A stretch of 64,000 nucleotides of DNA from a virus. A model generated the notes under the pieces. It saw only the letters and a program-made list of their open reading frames with translations. It ran no database searches and was not told where the DNA came from. Each line of letters opens with the position of its first letter. The first letter of the stretch is position 1. A program made the translations under genes and the position numbers. The stretch covers positions 1 through 64,000 of IMG/VR virus record IMGVR_UViG_3300027857_000016; one strand, given 5' to 3'. Shown one piece after another: positions 14,981-22,374 of this stretch.

Positions 14981-15229
14981 ATGAAAGCTGTACTGAGAAA
15001 AGAGGACACGCCAAGAGGGAGATGGAGTCTGATGGGAGGCAAGATCAAAATGAGTGCCTTCAATTTCACTCCTGATGCTTTTGAACAAGAGCGAATACAG
15101 AAAGCTACGCGGGGCGATTGGGATGCCATGATCGATCTCGCCTATCGAGATATCCTCTATGATGCGTTGAGAGAGGCGTGGGTACGCGTACCTGAAGAGG
15201 ACTTTGATCGGAGGCGTAGTGGAGTATGA
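14981..15229 (+). CDS. Small hypothetical protein
   Basis: The ATG at 14981 follows GGAGAGAGGGAG and gives 82 residues; the frame is open to 14855 without a better SD. Basic N-terminus, then an acidic helical C-half. It heads a five-gene + operon in which stops and starts overlap. Confidence 0.6.
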   Translation: MKAVLRKEDTPRGRWSLMGGKIKMSAFNFTPDAFEQERIQKATRGDWDAMIDLAYRDILYDALREAWVRVPEEDFDRRRSGV

Positions 15230-15489
15230 GTGGGTCAGATTCGCACATTGGAGATAATATTCTGGCGTGGTTTTATCCGAACAAAGAAAGCGTGTATCGT
15301 ATGGACCTGCGAACAGAGGACGGATGGACTGAGGGAGTGCCATTGACCATGAGCAGGAAACTCGCCTTTGCCACATTCGACTTCTTAACACAGACCTGGG
15401 TACAAGAAGTCGTGATGTATCGGGATGACAAAGAAATCAAACGACACGAGCAGGCAAAGGAGGAAATACATGCAAGTGACAATAGTTGA
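15226..15489 (+). CDS. Hypothetical protein
   Basis: An 87-residue protein with strands in the first 60 residues and a charged helical tail. The start overlaps the previous stop (ATGA), so translation is coupled. No family recognised. Confidence 0.6.
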   Translation: MSGSDSHIGDNILAWFYPNKESVYRMDLRTEDGWTEGVPLTMSRKLAFATFDFLTQTWVQEVVMYRDDKEIKRHEQAKEEIHASDNS

Positions 15490-15763
15490 CCATTTGTCAG
15501 GATGGAGTGACCCATCTGAAATTATGGTGATGGATATGGAGGTCATCCCACGTGAGGGCGAGTATATTCGTCTCACGCTCGGAGAGATACTCGCCTTTCT
15601 CAAGGTGCGATCTGTTGAGTGGCACTTGGACACGCGGGATTATGTGACTTGTGGTGAGCACCGTCACGAGATAGTACTTCGAGTTGCTGGTGCGGATCAG
15701 ACAACCAGTGACTATCTCCAGAACGCGTTGAGAGAGAAGATGAAGCAGAATGAGCAATCGTGA
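15470..15763 (+). CDS. Hypothetical protein
   Basis: The ATG at 15470 has AGGAGG 6 bases upstream and gives 97 residues, overlapping the previous gene by 20 bases. Beta-rich (QVTIVDHLSGW, then SEIMVMDMEVIPREGEYIRL) with a helical end. No family recognised. Confidence 0.6.
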   Translation: MQVTIVDHLSGWSDPSEIMVMDMEVIPREGEYIRLTLGEILAFLKVRSVEWHLDTRDYVTCGEHRHEIVLRVAGADQTTSDYLQNALREKMKQNEQS

Positions 15764-15995
15764 TACCCAGTTCAAGCAGTTCGCTGAGTTGTTGTTTGCT
15801 GAACTGTTGGCCGTTGATGATGGACGAATTGATGTGAGCACCTATAACTTTATGGACAATGAGATGATCAACACCTATCGCGCTATCATTGCTCAACGGG
15901 CTTATGACCTGGCATCCCACGTTGTGACGCAGACGACCCTCACCGCACATGGCGATATGGACAAGATACCAGATATGGGCAAGTGGCCCGAATAG
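15750..15995 (+). CDS. Small hypothetical protein
   Basis: An 81-residue, mainly helical acidic protein overlapping the previous gene by 14 bases. No family recognised. Confidence 0.55.
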   Translation: MSNRDTQFKQFAELLFAELLAVDDGRIDVSTYNFMDNEMINTYRAIIAQRAYDLASHVVTQTTLTAHGDMDKIPDMGKWPE

Positions 15996-16006
15996 GAGGA
16001 ACAGAG

Positions 16007-16429
16007 ATGCAACAAGAACGCATAGACGCCATGTCTGCTCTCATGGTACAAGTCAGAAAAGCACAGCAGGATATTGGTGAAGTCCTGGTGGCCTCTCTTG
16101 CAGATGCCGCGAAAGAATTAGGCAGCGTTGAGGCTCTCGTTCATGGACGCCCTGGCTCCTGGGAAGCCGATATTGTTCGACGGATGGCGCTCGCTGGTCA
16201 CTACGTGAGAGTGACCAACCTGGACGAGAGCGTGGTCCGTGGACTGTCTGTCCTCTTCATCGAAATGGGAGAGGCGCGAGAAGACGGTGGTGATATCCTC
16301 TCTCAGGCAATGGGACAGGCAGTCAATGAGTTGGGTGGACTCAAGGAGTTTGCCGGAGACAGTCAGTGGTATTGGGATCTCGTCAATATCGGGTGCCAGT
16401 ATTCACGCTATCCGTTCCCAGTGAAGTAG
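16007..16429 (+). CDS. Hypothetical helical protein
   Basis: The ATG at 16007 follows AGGAGGAACAG; the product has 140 residues with an internal duplication: the stretches ADAAKELGSVEAL (about 27-39) and GQAVNELGGLKEF (about 103-115) are clearly related and each follows an I-G/A-E-V/L helix. It ends the operon; two hairpins follow. Confidence 0.65.
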   Translation: MQQERIDAMSALMVQVRKAQQDIGEVLVASLADAAKELGSVEALVHGRPGSWEADIVRRMALAGHYVRVTNLDESVVRGLSVLFIEMGEAREDGGDILSQAMGQAVNELGGLKEFAGDSQWYWDLVNIGCQYSRYPFPVK

Positions 16430-16492
16430 CTCTAGATCCAATATGGTATACTCTCCCATGTGAGAGAATGCATGTCCCTGAAGGAAAGGGAG

Positions 16493-16522
16493 ACAACGCC
16501 CACCAGTCTTGGTGGGCGTTGT
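16493..16522 (+). terminator. Terminator hairpin
   Basis: ACAACGCCCACC (16493-16504) and GGTGGGCGTTGT (16511-16522), perfect, 6-nt loop, after the operon that ends at 16429. Two weaker hairpins, CTCTC/GAGAG and TCCCT/AGGGA, precede it, so a small stable 3' RNA is possible. Confidence 0.6.
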
Positions 16523-16540
16523 TCGCTAGCTATGACTTGT

Positions 16541-16609
16541 AGGGGTAGAGCTATGTAAGGTGACACCCGCTACTTTGCGGCGGGTGTCACCTTACATAGC
16601 TCTACCCCT
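16541..16609. repeat. 30-bp perfect inverted repeat
   Basis: Arms 16541-16570 and 16580-16609 are perfectly complementary over 30 bp around a 9-nt loop. It lies between convergent genes (16429 on +, 16617 on -). There is no T-run on either side, and the stem is much longer than that of normal terminators. Confidence 0.8.
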
Positions 16610-16616
16610 TGTAATG

Positions 16617-17216
16617 CTAAATGGACGCGCTGCGAGGCATGATATGAAGTTCGTAGTCTGAATGGCATCGTATTCTGTTCACAGGTTTTTTTCTATCAGC
16701 ATACATGATCCATACTGAGTCTCCATTTTGTTTGACGTTTGTGACGAGTCCAACTGGGTCTAGACCCAGGTCTAAGTGATCGCCCTGGATGACCTGATTT
16801 GCATGTACTTTGAGTGGTTCTATGTAACTAACCGCTTCTAAAGAGAAGTTAATGGGAAGCAATATTTCCTGTTTTCGATGAGAAGTACCTCGTGCTTGAT
16901 TCGCCCTGTCTTTGGTGGCTTGCGATAGTGGCATATATTGGATATTTGTTAAGAGAATATTTTGCTGAGTATATGCATGAATGTAGTACCTTTCCCTTGT
17001 TTTTGCTTTCTCTTTGCCTTCTACAATCTCAATGATGTTCATTTTGGGCAGCAAATTTTCGGATTGGATCTCACTTATTCTTGTGCTTTTTACTTCATTT
17101 GTATCTTTTACTGTCAGGTGTTGCATCATTCTCCCATTGGGATGGTTTGTGATTCCAATGTAAAAGGTCTGGTCTGTTCGAGGGTCAATGAGTTCGTAGA
17201 CGAAATAGAGCATATT
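16617..17216 (-). CDS. GIY-YIG homing endonuclease
   Basis: A 199-residue protein with an N-terminal GIY-YIG nuclease domain: FVY at 4-6, FYIG at 17-20, the conserved Arg in PNGRMMQHL and a Glu in the helix after. The C-terminal part has RANQARGTSHRKQ and a basic region for DNA binding. The ATG at 17216 follows AAGGAGAGG; 15 upstream codons are not used. It has its own promoter (17263-17291) and a leader hairpin. It sits outside any structural operon, between hairpins on both sides, so it behaves as an independent mobile cassette. Confidence 0.8.
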   Translation of the reverse strand, partial: NMLYFVYELIDPRTDQTFYIGITNHPNGRMMQHLTVKDTNEVKSTRISEIQSENLLPKMNIIEIVEGKEKAKTRERYYIHAYTQQNILLTNIQYMPLSQATKDRANQARGTSHRKQEILLPINFSLEAVSYIEPLKVHANQVIQGDHLDLGLDPVGLVTNVKQNGDSVWIMYADRKKPVNRIRCHSDYELHIMPRSASI

Positions 17217-17262
17217 CCTCTCCTTGTGGGTAATGATATATAACAACGTGTTACATATCATT

Positions 17263-17291
17263 ACTATACGTTATTTGGTTGGTAAAATCAA
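17263..17291 (-). promoter_or_regulatory. Promoter of the GIY-YIG gene at 16617
   Basis: TTGATT (17286-17291) and TATAGT (17263-17268) on the minus strand with a 17-bp spacer. The leader folds as AATGATAT...ATATCATT just before the SD. Confidence 0.55.
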
Positions 17292-17329
17292 GTATTATTC
17301 AAAACTAATCGTTTGGCTTAAGCGATAAA

Positions 17330-17357
17330 AGACGCCTTCCCAACAGGGAAGGCGTCT
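17330..17357 (-). terminator. Intrinsic terminator of the HTH gene at 17361
   Basis: AGACGCCTTCCC (17330-17341) and GGGAAGGCGTCT (17346-17357), perfect 12-bp stem with a 4-nt loop; on the minus strand it is followed by TTTTAT. Confidence 0.85.
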
Positions 17358-17360
17358 GAT

Positions 17361-18242
17361 CTAATCTCCAGGATGTCGGTGTTGCTGCCAATTATTGAGG
17401 GATACCGCATATTCTGAATGTTTGAGGAACAACTCTCCGAGAGCACGTTGATATGCTTTCAGAAGTGGGACCGATGAGTTGAGAATATCAAGCCAGTACG
17501 TGTACCGCCTTCTGACAGGTTCTGCATATTGTCTCATGTGCATTCTCACGCTCAACAGAATACCACTTTTGGATTCGGTATAGGCGTAAAGGCGAGGTAT
17601 GATAATTCCCTGTTTGCCTAGTTGCTCTAACTCTTTGCTGACTCCACGTAACAGTATGCCTGTATGTCTACGTCGCAAAGATCGCTTGATACTAGGATCA
17701 CTACCAATGCTTACGATGATGCATCCAGTAGGTTTGCCTGGCTCCAGTTTCTGTACCATCTCTCCAGTGATATCTCTCCCACGAAATTCATTGCGCATAT
17801 AGGCTTCGATACGCTCATCAGTAAGTGCGACGATATGAAGGTAGGCTACTACATCACCATTGGATTTCCTGACTACGTAATGTCCCTTTGGCTCCTTCTC
17901 AAACCATTCTGTGCGTGTTGGTGTCTGGATAGGGCGAAGTGTTGCTGTCTTAAAAAGCTTCTCAGAGACAAGAGTTATTTTTTCGAGGTCACCAATAGTT
18001 GCTGGAGAGAATTGTACATCTGTCTCTTCGGTCAGTTTTCCCTTTTCTTCTCTCACCAACTTCTCTAATTCTTGAATTTTATAATATTTTTGTTTGCGAG
18101 ATTCCGGTCCATGTCGCAGCAAGCGTCCTTGCTTTACGTATTTATAGACCATACCCTCGCTTATATGAAGCCCATGATTGTCTAAAAATTGTATGGCATC
18201 CTTTAGGTTGAGATGTCCTTCAGGTGGTAGTGGTCGTGGCAT
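17361..18242 (-). CDS. HTH protein with an acetyltransferase-like C-terminal region
   Basis: A 293-residue protein. Residues about 10-65 look like a helix-turn-helix (NLKDAIQFLDNHGLHISEGM then YKYVKQGRL and YYKIQELEKLV). Residues about 75-240 have a GNAT-like strand pattern (GHYVVRKSNGDVVAYLHIVAL and GCIIVSIGSD...HTGILLRGVSKELEQLG), which suggests an N-acetyltransferase fold but lacks a convincing acetyl-CoA loop. Monocistronic with its own promoter and terminator. Such HTH fusions are common in Ktedonobacteria-like genomes by memory; function unknown. Confidence 0.6.
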   Translation of the reverse strand: MPRPLPPEGHLNLKDAIQFLDNHGLHISEGMVYKYVKQGRLLRHGPESRKQKYYKIQELEKLVREEKGKLTEETDVQFSPATIGDLEKITLVSEKLFKTATLRPIQTPTRTEWFEKEPKGHYVVRKSNGDVVAYLHIVALTDERIEAYMRNEFRGRDITGEMVQKLEPGKPTGCIIVSIGSDPSIKRSLRRRHTGILLRGVSKELEQLGKQGIIIPRLYAYTESKSGILLSVRMHMRQYAEPVRRRYTYWLDILNSSVPLLKAYQRALGELFLKHSEYAVSLNNWQQHRHPGD

Positions 18243-18278
18243 GCAGTGCTCTTATGCCTCCCCGTGCGTGTTTAGCTA

Positions 18279-18308
18279 AGTATACGGTATTCCCTACCAT
18301 TTTTACAA
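18279..18308 (-). promoter_or_regulatory. Promoter of the HTH gene at 17361
   Basis: TTGTAA (18303-18308) and TATACT (18279-18284) on the minus strand, 18-bp spacer. Confidence 0.55.
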
Positions 18309-18394
18309 TCCCTACAATAATTACTGGACAATATTCTCATGATAGCGATATTTCCCATTTTTGTCCGATAATCAAAATTTGGTTGTGAAAACAC

Positions 18395-18423
18395 TTGACT
18401 TTAGCCAACCGATAGAGTAAACT
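18395..18423 (+). promoter_or_regulatory. Promoter of the HTH gene at 18461
   Basis: TTGACT (18395-18400) and TAAACT (18418-18423), 17-bp spacer, divergent from the promoter at 18279. Confidence 0.55.
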
Positions 18424-18460
18424 AACAAATAAGAACACTAATGAACATTCGAGTTGTAGG

Positions 18461-18667
18461 ATGGCAATGATAGAGATCAAAGGAGAGACGTATCTACTGG
18501 CGTGTGAGGCAGCGAAAACATTAGGAGTTGCACGGACTACGTTTTATGGGCGATATCGGGAATTGCTTCAGGCATTTAGAATTGGGGCGAGGCGGCGAAT
18601 ACACTATAGGCTATCAGATATAGAGCAATTGAACAAAGCGGAACCGATAGTGGCGCAAGGGGGATGA
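18461..18667 (+). CDS. Small MerR/excisionase-like HTH protein
   Basis: A 68-residue protein consisting of one winged HTH (YLLACEAAKTLGVARTTFYG then RIGARRRIHYRLSDIEQLN). The second ATG (18467) is an equally good start. It follows its own promoter and precedes the operon at 18730, from which it is separated by 62 bp containing an exact palindromic site. Confidence 0.7.
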   Translation: MAMIEIKGETYLLACEAAKTLGVARTTFYGRYRELLQAFRIGARRRIHYRLSDIEQLNKAEPIVAQGG

Positions 18668-18689
18668 GTCCATCTTGCCCATGATACCA

Positions 18690-18702
18690 TTCATACTGTG
18701 AA
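18690..18702. promoter_or_regulatory. Palindromic operator-like site, exact
   Basis: TTCATACTGTGAA, extended symmetrically to CATTC...GAATG, 27 bp upstream of the start at 18730. Confidence 0.55.
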
Positions 18703-18729
18703 TGCTTTTGCGATAGAAGGAGAGAAACG

Positions 18730-18927
18730 ATGGAAGAAGAAGTGGCGGTGGTCGTGACGGACGATCCACGGCTGGGGCGCTATGCGACGGACTGTGAAGG
18801 GTTTCGTGGGAGGATCAGCACCATTTGGCGATGTTCCGATGGGTCTGAGTTGTTTGAGATCAGCGATGGTGGACATGCTCATGGCGGATTGGAACGAGAT
18901 CAAATCCAGATAGAGGAGGCAGAGTGA
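18730..18927 (+). CDS. Small beta-rich hypothetical protein
   Basis: A 65-residue acidic, strand-rich protein (GRISTIWRCSDGSELFEISDGG) resembling a small SH3-like barrel in pattern. The start follows GAAGGAGAG. It is coupled to the next gene by TGATG. No family recognised. Confidence 0.6.
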   Translation: MEEEVAVVVTDDPRLGRYATDCEGFRGRISTIWRCSDGSELFEISDGGHAHGGLERDQIQIEEAE

Positions 18928-19193
18928 TGGAACGAGTAGAGGTTGAGCGACTACTGCAGGAGGCGAGGGAGATTCCTGTTGAGATGGGGCAGGCGAGCGC
19001 CATTAGTCAGGTTCAGGTCGCATTGCAACGTGGGATACCTGGGCAGGAAACGGCTAATGGCGGTGACGATGATCCTGTAGGTGGACCAGAAGGGACCATT
19101 CCTCGGTTTAGCCACCTCTTTGTGGACTGGTGGCGGTCTGGAGGCCCTGTCACCTCAGAATTGGTGGATGAAGTCTGCGCATTGATGCAATGA
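18927..19193 (+). CDS. Hypothetical protein
   Basis: An 88-residue protein, acidic and helical at the N-terminus, Gly-rich in the middle and ending in a Trp-containing helix. Starts at ATG 18927 (an ATG three bases upstream is also in frame). A 287-bp non-coding gap follows. No family recognised. Confidence 0.55.
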   Translation: MERVEVERLLQEAREIPVEMGQASAISQVQVALQRGIPGQETANGGDDDPVGGPEGTIPRFSHLFVDWWRSGGPVTSELVDEVCALMQ

Positions 19194-19244
19194 CAGAAAG
19201 ATGTGGGAGGGAATGGGTATGTGTTTTTTGTAGCGTGTTTGATA

Positions 19245-19277
19245 GGGCAACACCAGACATCTGGTGAGGATTGAAAC
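19245..19277 (+). repeat. Solitary CRISPR-repeat-like element
   Basis: A 33-nt unit with a perfect 7-bp palindrome CACCAGA-CA-TCTGGTG (19251-19266) followed by AGGATTGAAAC (19267-19277). The GGATTGAAAC ending, overall length and central hairpin match the plan of type I-C/I-B CRISPR repeats. No second copy, spacer array or cas gene is in the window. The element lies in a 287-bp gap without genes (19194-19480). Confidence 0.45.
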
Positions 19278-19418
19278 TAGCGCGGTCACTAGAGCTTGTC
19301 AATCGGGCACTCAGCGGGTTGATAAGCATGTGGTGAGTGAGCCACGAGTCGTTGTAGTGCGGTTTGTCGTTTGAATCTGTCATGCGGATTTTGTAGGTGT
19401 CGTTCTCGTAGTTTTTGC

Positions 19419-19453
19419 GCTCTGTGCCAGTGTTGTTACCACTGGCACAGAGC
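19419..19453. terminator. Perfect 14-bp hairpin upstream of the 19481 operon
   Basis: Arms 19419-19432 and 19440-19453 are perfectly complementary with loop TTGTTAC. It lies after the CRISPR-like unit and could end an RNA that starts near it. There is no strong T-run. Confidence 0.55.
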
Positions 19454-19480
19454 TGACCGCAAACGTGAAAGGCCACGTTC

Positions 19481-19807
19481 ATGGCTTCCGCCATAGTAGC
19501 ATCTCCAGTGGATGCGCACAAGCAAATAAGTCAAAGTGTCACCCAATTTCCTACTGTCACTGTATCGTCGTCTCTTCCCGGTCTCACCGTGCTGCATTAC
19601 CCGATACCCGGTGATTCTACACGGGAATGCGTCATTCTTGAGCACAGGGAGCCATTTCATCCAACCCTGGCAACTGGCGTGCGTCGTCTGAGTGGGAAGA
19701 CATCTGCGAAGGCTCGCCGTGTCCCTATGTTGCTCAGTCATGATGGGACTGTCTACTCGTCCAGCGTGTTCGCACCTCTGGGGAGCCAGGTGGAGGTGAG
19801 ACGATGA
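19481..19807 (+). CDS. Hypothetical beta-rich protein
   Basis: A 108-residue protein with Val/Ser/Thr-rich strands, starting near the hairpin at 19453. It begins a run of eight short genes to 21688 joined by ATGA-type overlaps. No SD is obvious before the ATG. No family recognised. Confidence 0.55.
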   Translation: MASAIVASPVDAHKQISQSVTQFPTVTVSSSLPGLTVLHYPIPGDSTRECVILEHREPFHPTLATGVRRLSGKTSAKARRVPMLLSHDGTVYSSSVFAPLGSQVEVRR

Positions 19808-20013
19808 TGAAAAACACCACGAATGATGAATTGTATATCGTCGTCACTGATGAGAGCACAGAACCGCCAACAACCAGCGAATGGAGTACTGACTGTGCCT
19901 GGTGTCTTGTTGAACAGGGTAGTGAATTAGGCGAGGGTTCACACGGAATATGCTCTCCTCATGCAGAAGCCGTTTATGCTTCCTATCAAGCACGGCATGG
20001 GAGGGCAGCATGA
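19804..20013 (+). CDS. Small Cys/His protein
   Basis: A 69-residue acidic protein with CAWC (31-34), then GICSPHAEAVY; the three Cys and one His may bind a metal. Start and stop overlap both neighbours. No family recognised. Confidence 0.55.
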   Translation: MMKNTTNDELYIVVTDESTEPPTTSEWSTDCAWCLVEQGSELGEGSHGICSPHAEAVYASYQARHGRAA

Positions 20014-20285
20014 GCGAGACAGAAGAGAGGCAAGAGGGGTTGCCTGACTTGACGCCAGTCCAGGTAAGTTGGGAAAGCATCCGTCTCCCTGGTGGAAGTC
20101 GGGTCGTGACCGTCAGGAGTAATCGACCCCTTTTCAGGATGATGGTCATCACGGGGAAGCAGCATACGGAACAGGCAGTCTATCAGGACTCGTTCGGGTA
20201 TGTGGCGACCTTCCAGATCCCAAACGGTGGGAGCGTTGATGGAACGTTCTTCATCATGCCACAGGGGAAGTTGGTGGAGCGATGA
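20010..20285 (+). CDS. Hypothetical protein
   Basis: A 91-residue beta-rich protein (SRVVTVRSNRPLFRMMVITG). ATG at 20010 overlaps the previous stop. No family recognised. Confidence 0.6.
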   Translation: MSETEERQEGLPDLTPVQVSWESIRLPGGSRVVTVRSNRPLFRMMVITGKQHTEQAVYQDSFGYVATFQIPNGGSVDGTFFIMPQGKLVER

Positions 20286-20557
20286 GCGAGATGGTACCAG
20301 GGACACTCACCATTCACCTCATCCAGGGCGATGTGGACCTGCACGCTATTGGGGTGCCACGGTTCGTAGAAGAAACGGCTTCCTGGGTCAGTTGGACCAT
20401 CACCGGATCTCATCCGTTTGTCATGGGGGATCAGGCAAGCGAGGAGTACAAGGAGGGATATCACGTGGTCCAGCGACTCCTGCCAGTTGATGCTGAGGTG
20501 AAGGTGTTGATCAAGGGGCTTCTTCTTACGGTGCAGAAGGGAGTGGGAAAGGAATGA
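20282..20557 (+). CDS. Hypothetical protein
   Basis: A 91-residue mixed protein, strands then a helix (SEEYKEGYHVVQRLLPVDAE), coupled to both neighbours by ATGA overlaps. No family recognised. Confidence 0.6.
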   Translation: MSEMVPGTLTIHLIQGDVDLHAIGVPRFVEETASWVSWTITGSHPFVMGDQASEEYKEGYHVVQRLLPVDAEVKVLIKGLLLTVQKGVGKE

Positions 20558-20799
20558 GCATTTGGCACTGTCCCTCCTGTACGGGTGTCTGGACGCAGCG
20601 AGGGGTGATCTGGTCTTGTGTGCAAGATCATCCTGAGCAAGAAGACCTGCCAGACTTCTCTACCTGGAGCGGGGAAACACTGAGGTGGCTGTACGACATC
20701 CTGCAGAAGTGGCCGCAGGAGTCTCGCCCTCCGAACGTGCAGGAAACGATCAGGCGGATTGAGCAGGTGATGGATGAGCGGAAGAGAGGGATGTCATGA
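20554..20799 (+). CDS. Small zinc-ribbon-like protein
   Basis: An 81-residue protein beginning with CPSC (6-9) and a later C22, then helices and a basic end. Only three Cys are seen with H26 as a possible fourth ligand. Coupled by ATGA overlaps. Confidence 0.6.
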   Translation: MSIWHCPSCTGVWTQRGVIWSCVQDHPEQEDLPDFSTWSGETLRWLYDILQKWPQESRPPNVQETIRRIEQVMDERKRGMS

Positions 20800-21122
20800 A
20801 TCGGCTTTCTGAAAACTGGGGTGTCTATGGGTGGAAGCTCATTCCTCACCTCATCAGTGATTGTGTCACGGAGATGAACACACGACAGCGGATCAGCATG
20901 GGGGTGCTGATGGTGTTTGTGTATGCTCTGGTTGCAAAAGTGGATTGGGGAGAGTGGCTCCCGCTTATCGGGGTCCTGCTCTGGGTGACGGTGGCATGGA
21001 GTATGTGCCTCATCGGGGAAGGCTGGTCTGTGCATTGTGCCTCTCGCTATGGTGAGTCCGAGTCTCTCACAGACGAGGAAGGTATGGGAACTCTCGATGT
21101 GGAACAGGAGGAGCGGGTGTGA
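20796..21122 (+). CDS. Two-helix membrane protein
   Basis: A 108-residue protein with two hydrophobic helices (about residues 33-48 and 52-73) and an acidic C-terminus. It lies directly before the cell-wall hydrolase and overlaps it by four bases, so it may be a partner in the envelope. Confidence 0.6.
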   Translation: MNRLSENWGVYGWKLIPHLISDCVTEMNTRQRISMGVLMVFVYALVAKVDWGEWLPLIGVLLWVTVAWSMCLIGEGWSVHCASRYGESESLTDEEGMGTLDVEQEERV

Positions 21123-21688
21123 GGAGGAAGCGATGTGTACGGCAGGTTCTGCAGATGTCTCTTTGTCTGGTTGTTCTCTTCTTTGTGATGGTCATGGGTA
21201 CTGCGTGTACGAAGGCAGAGCAACAAACCTTTGGCACCAATGGGGATGGGTTCTATTCAGTGATCGGGGTGCCAACGATCACTGTGTCAAAGATAGATAG
21301 TATTCTCTGTAACGCTGGCAGTCCCGCGTGTGGGACGGGTAAAAGCCTGTATGACCTGGGAGTGCAGTACACCATTAACCCAGTGTACGCACTGGCCTGG
21401 TTTCGTCAGGAGTCAACGTATGGCACCGCTGGCGTAGCACGTTCCACCCATGCGTTGGGCAATATTCAGTGTTCGCATGGATATGCCTGTTATCAAGGGT
21501 TTCGGTCTTACTCGGGTTGGGTGGTAGGCTACGAGGATTGGTACAAACTTATTGCTGGACCGGTTTATGTAGGGTCTGGTCTGACCACGGTGAATGCTAT
21601 TGCACAGAAATATGCTCCATCTGGCAGTAACAACACGATTCAGTATGTCAGGAGTATCGAGTCTTTTGTGGACTCGTGTAGTGCGTAG
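21119..21688 (+). CDS. Secreted lysozyme/glucosaminidase-like protein
   Basis: A 189-residue protein starting at GTG with a positively charged start, a hydrophobic helix (about 12-28) and a Cys at 30 (GTAC; an imperfect lipobox). The rest resembles glucosaminidase or lytic enzymes: YALAWFRQESTYGTAG, where the Glu could be catalytic, then ALGNIQCSHGYACYQGFRSY and a Trp-rich helix. It would cleave cell-wall glycan outside the membrane. Its neighbours are membrane proteins and a HerA-like ATPase, which fits opening the wall for a DNA or protein passage better than host lysis. Confidence 0.65.
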   Translation: MRRKRCVRQVLQMSLCLVVLFFVMVMGTACTKAEQQTFGTNGDGFYSVIGVPTITVSKIDSILCNAGSPACGTGKSLYDLGVQYTINPVYALAWFRQESTYGTAGVARSTHALGNIQCSHGYACYQGFRSYSGWVVGYEDWYKLIAGPVYVGSGLTTVNAIAQKYAPSGSNNTIQYVRSIESFVDSCSA

Positions 21689-21729
21689 AAACCGTCCTGC
21701 CGGGCTTGACAGGACGGAAAGGAAAAGAT

Positions 21730-22365
21730 ATGAGCGCAGAATTTCGCGGGGCGAAGAAAACCTCGAAACTGGAGGATACCCTGGATGATACGGCTTTCGA
21801 GGCGATCCCTGAACATCCTCCCTATCTCAAGTTTGGCATTGGCGTCTGTGAGTTCCTGTTTGGATTTGTCTGCAATTTCGTGCAGGTGGTGACTTCGACG
21901 ATTGGAATCTTGTCTCTCGTCCTGGGGTCATCCATCGCGCTGGTGGGCCTCACTCATCTCATGGGGGTTTATCCGTATGCTGCTACCATCGCGCTGGTGA
22001 TTGCCTGTGCGATCCAATTGTTCTTGCACAAAAATGCGCAGTCGATGAGCAGCACCTATCAGCGTCTCAGACAGATCCAGCATTTCAATATCAAGAGTGT
22101 GAATGCTCTCTCGGATGTGAAGGAGGCGATCACCGTCAACTCGGTCTACTTTGCACTGGCGCTTGCCGCCGATATCATCAGCGATGCTACCTTTGTCAAT
22201 CTCTATTCACGTAATGCCTATGTCATCGTCGGTTGGATGCTTTTCCTAACCGGATCAAGCACATTGCTCATGTATGATGGCGCGACAAGGGTGTGGGGCG
22301 CGATTGAGGACTTCAAAGACTATGCCGCCTATCATGCGAGGCACGCTGCCAAAGACACGAAATAG
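21730..22365 (+). CDS. Four-helix membrane protein
   Basis: A 211-residue protein from ATG 21730 (behind GGAAAGGAAA). Helices lie at about 38-60, 62-80, 84-100 and 134-180 (two). Between the pairs is a hydrophilic stretch (KNAQSMSSTYQRLRQIQHFN). It is followed 9 bases later by the ATPase and probably forms a membrane complex with it. No family recognised. Confidence 0.65.
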   Translation: MSAEFRGAKKTSKLEDTLDDTAFEAIPEHPPYLKFGIGVCEFLFGFVCNFVQVVTSTIGILSLVLGSSIALVGLTHLMGVYPYAATIALVIACAIQLFLHKNAQSMSSTYQRLRQIQHFNIKSVNALSDVKEAITVNSVYFALALAADIISDATFVNLYSRNAYVIVGWMLFLTGSSTLLMYDGATRVWGAIEDFKDYAAYHARHAAKDTK

Positions 22366-22374
22366 GAGATGCTC

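Noticed and set aside
19245-19277. A CRISPR array
   Set aside because: Only one repeat-like unit is present and no cas genes are seen, so an array cannot be called.
19150-19521. 123-residue minus frame over the CRISPR-like gap
   Set aside because: No SD, overlaps the ends of two + genes, and composition is not protein-like.
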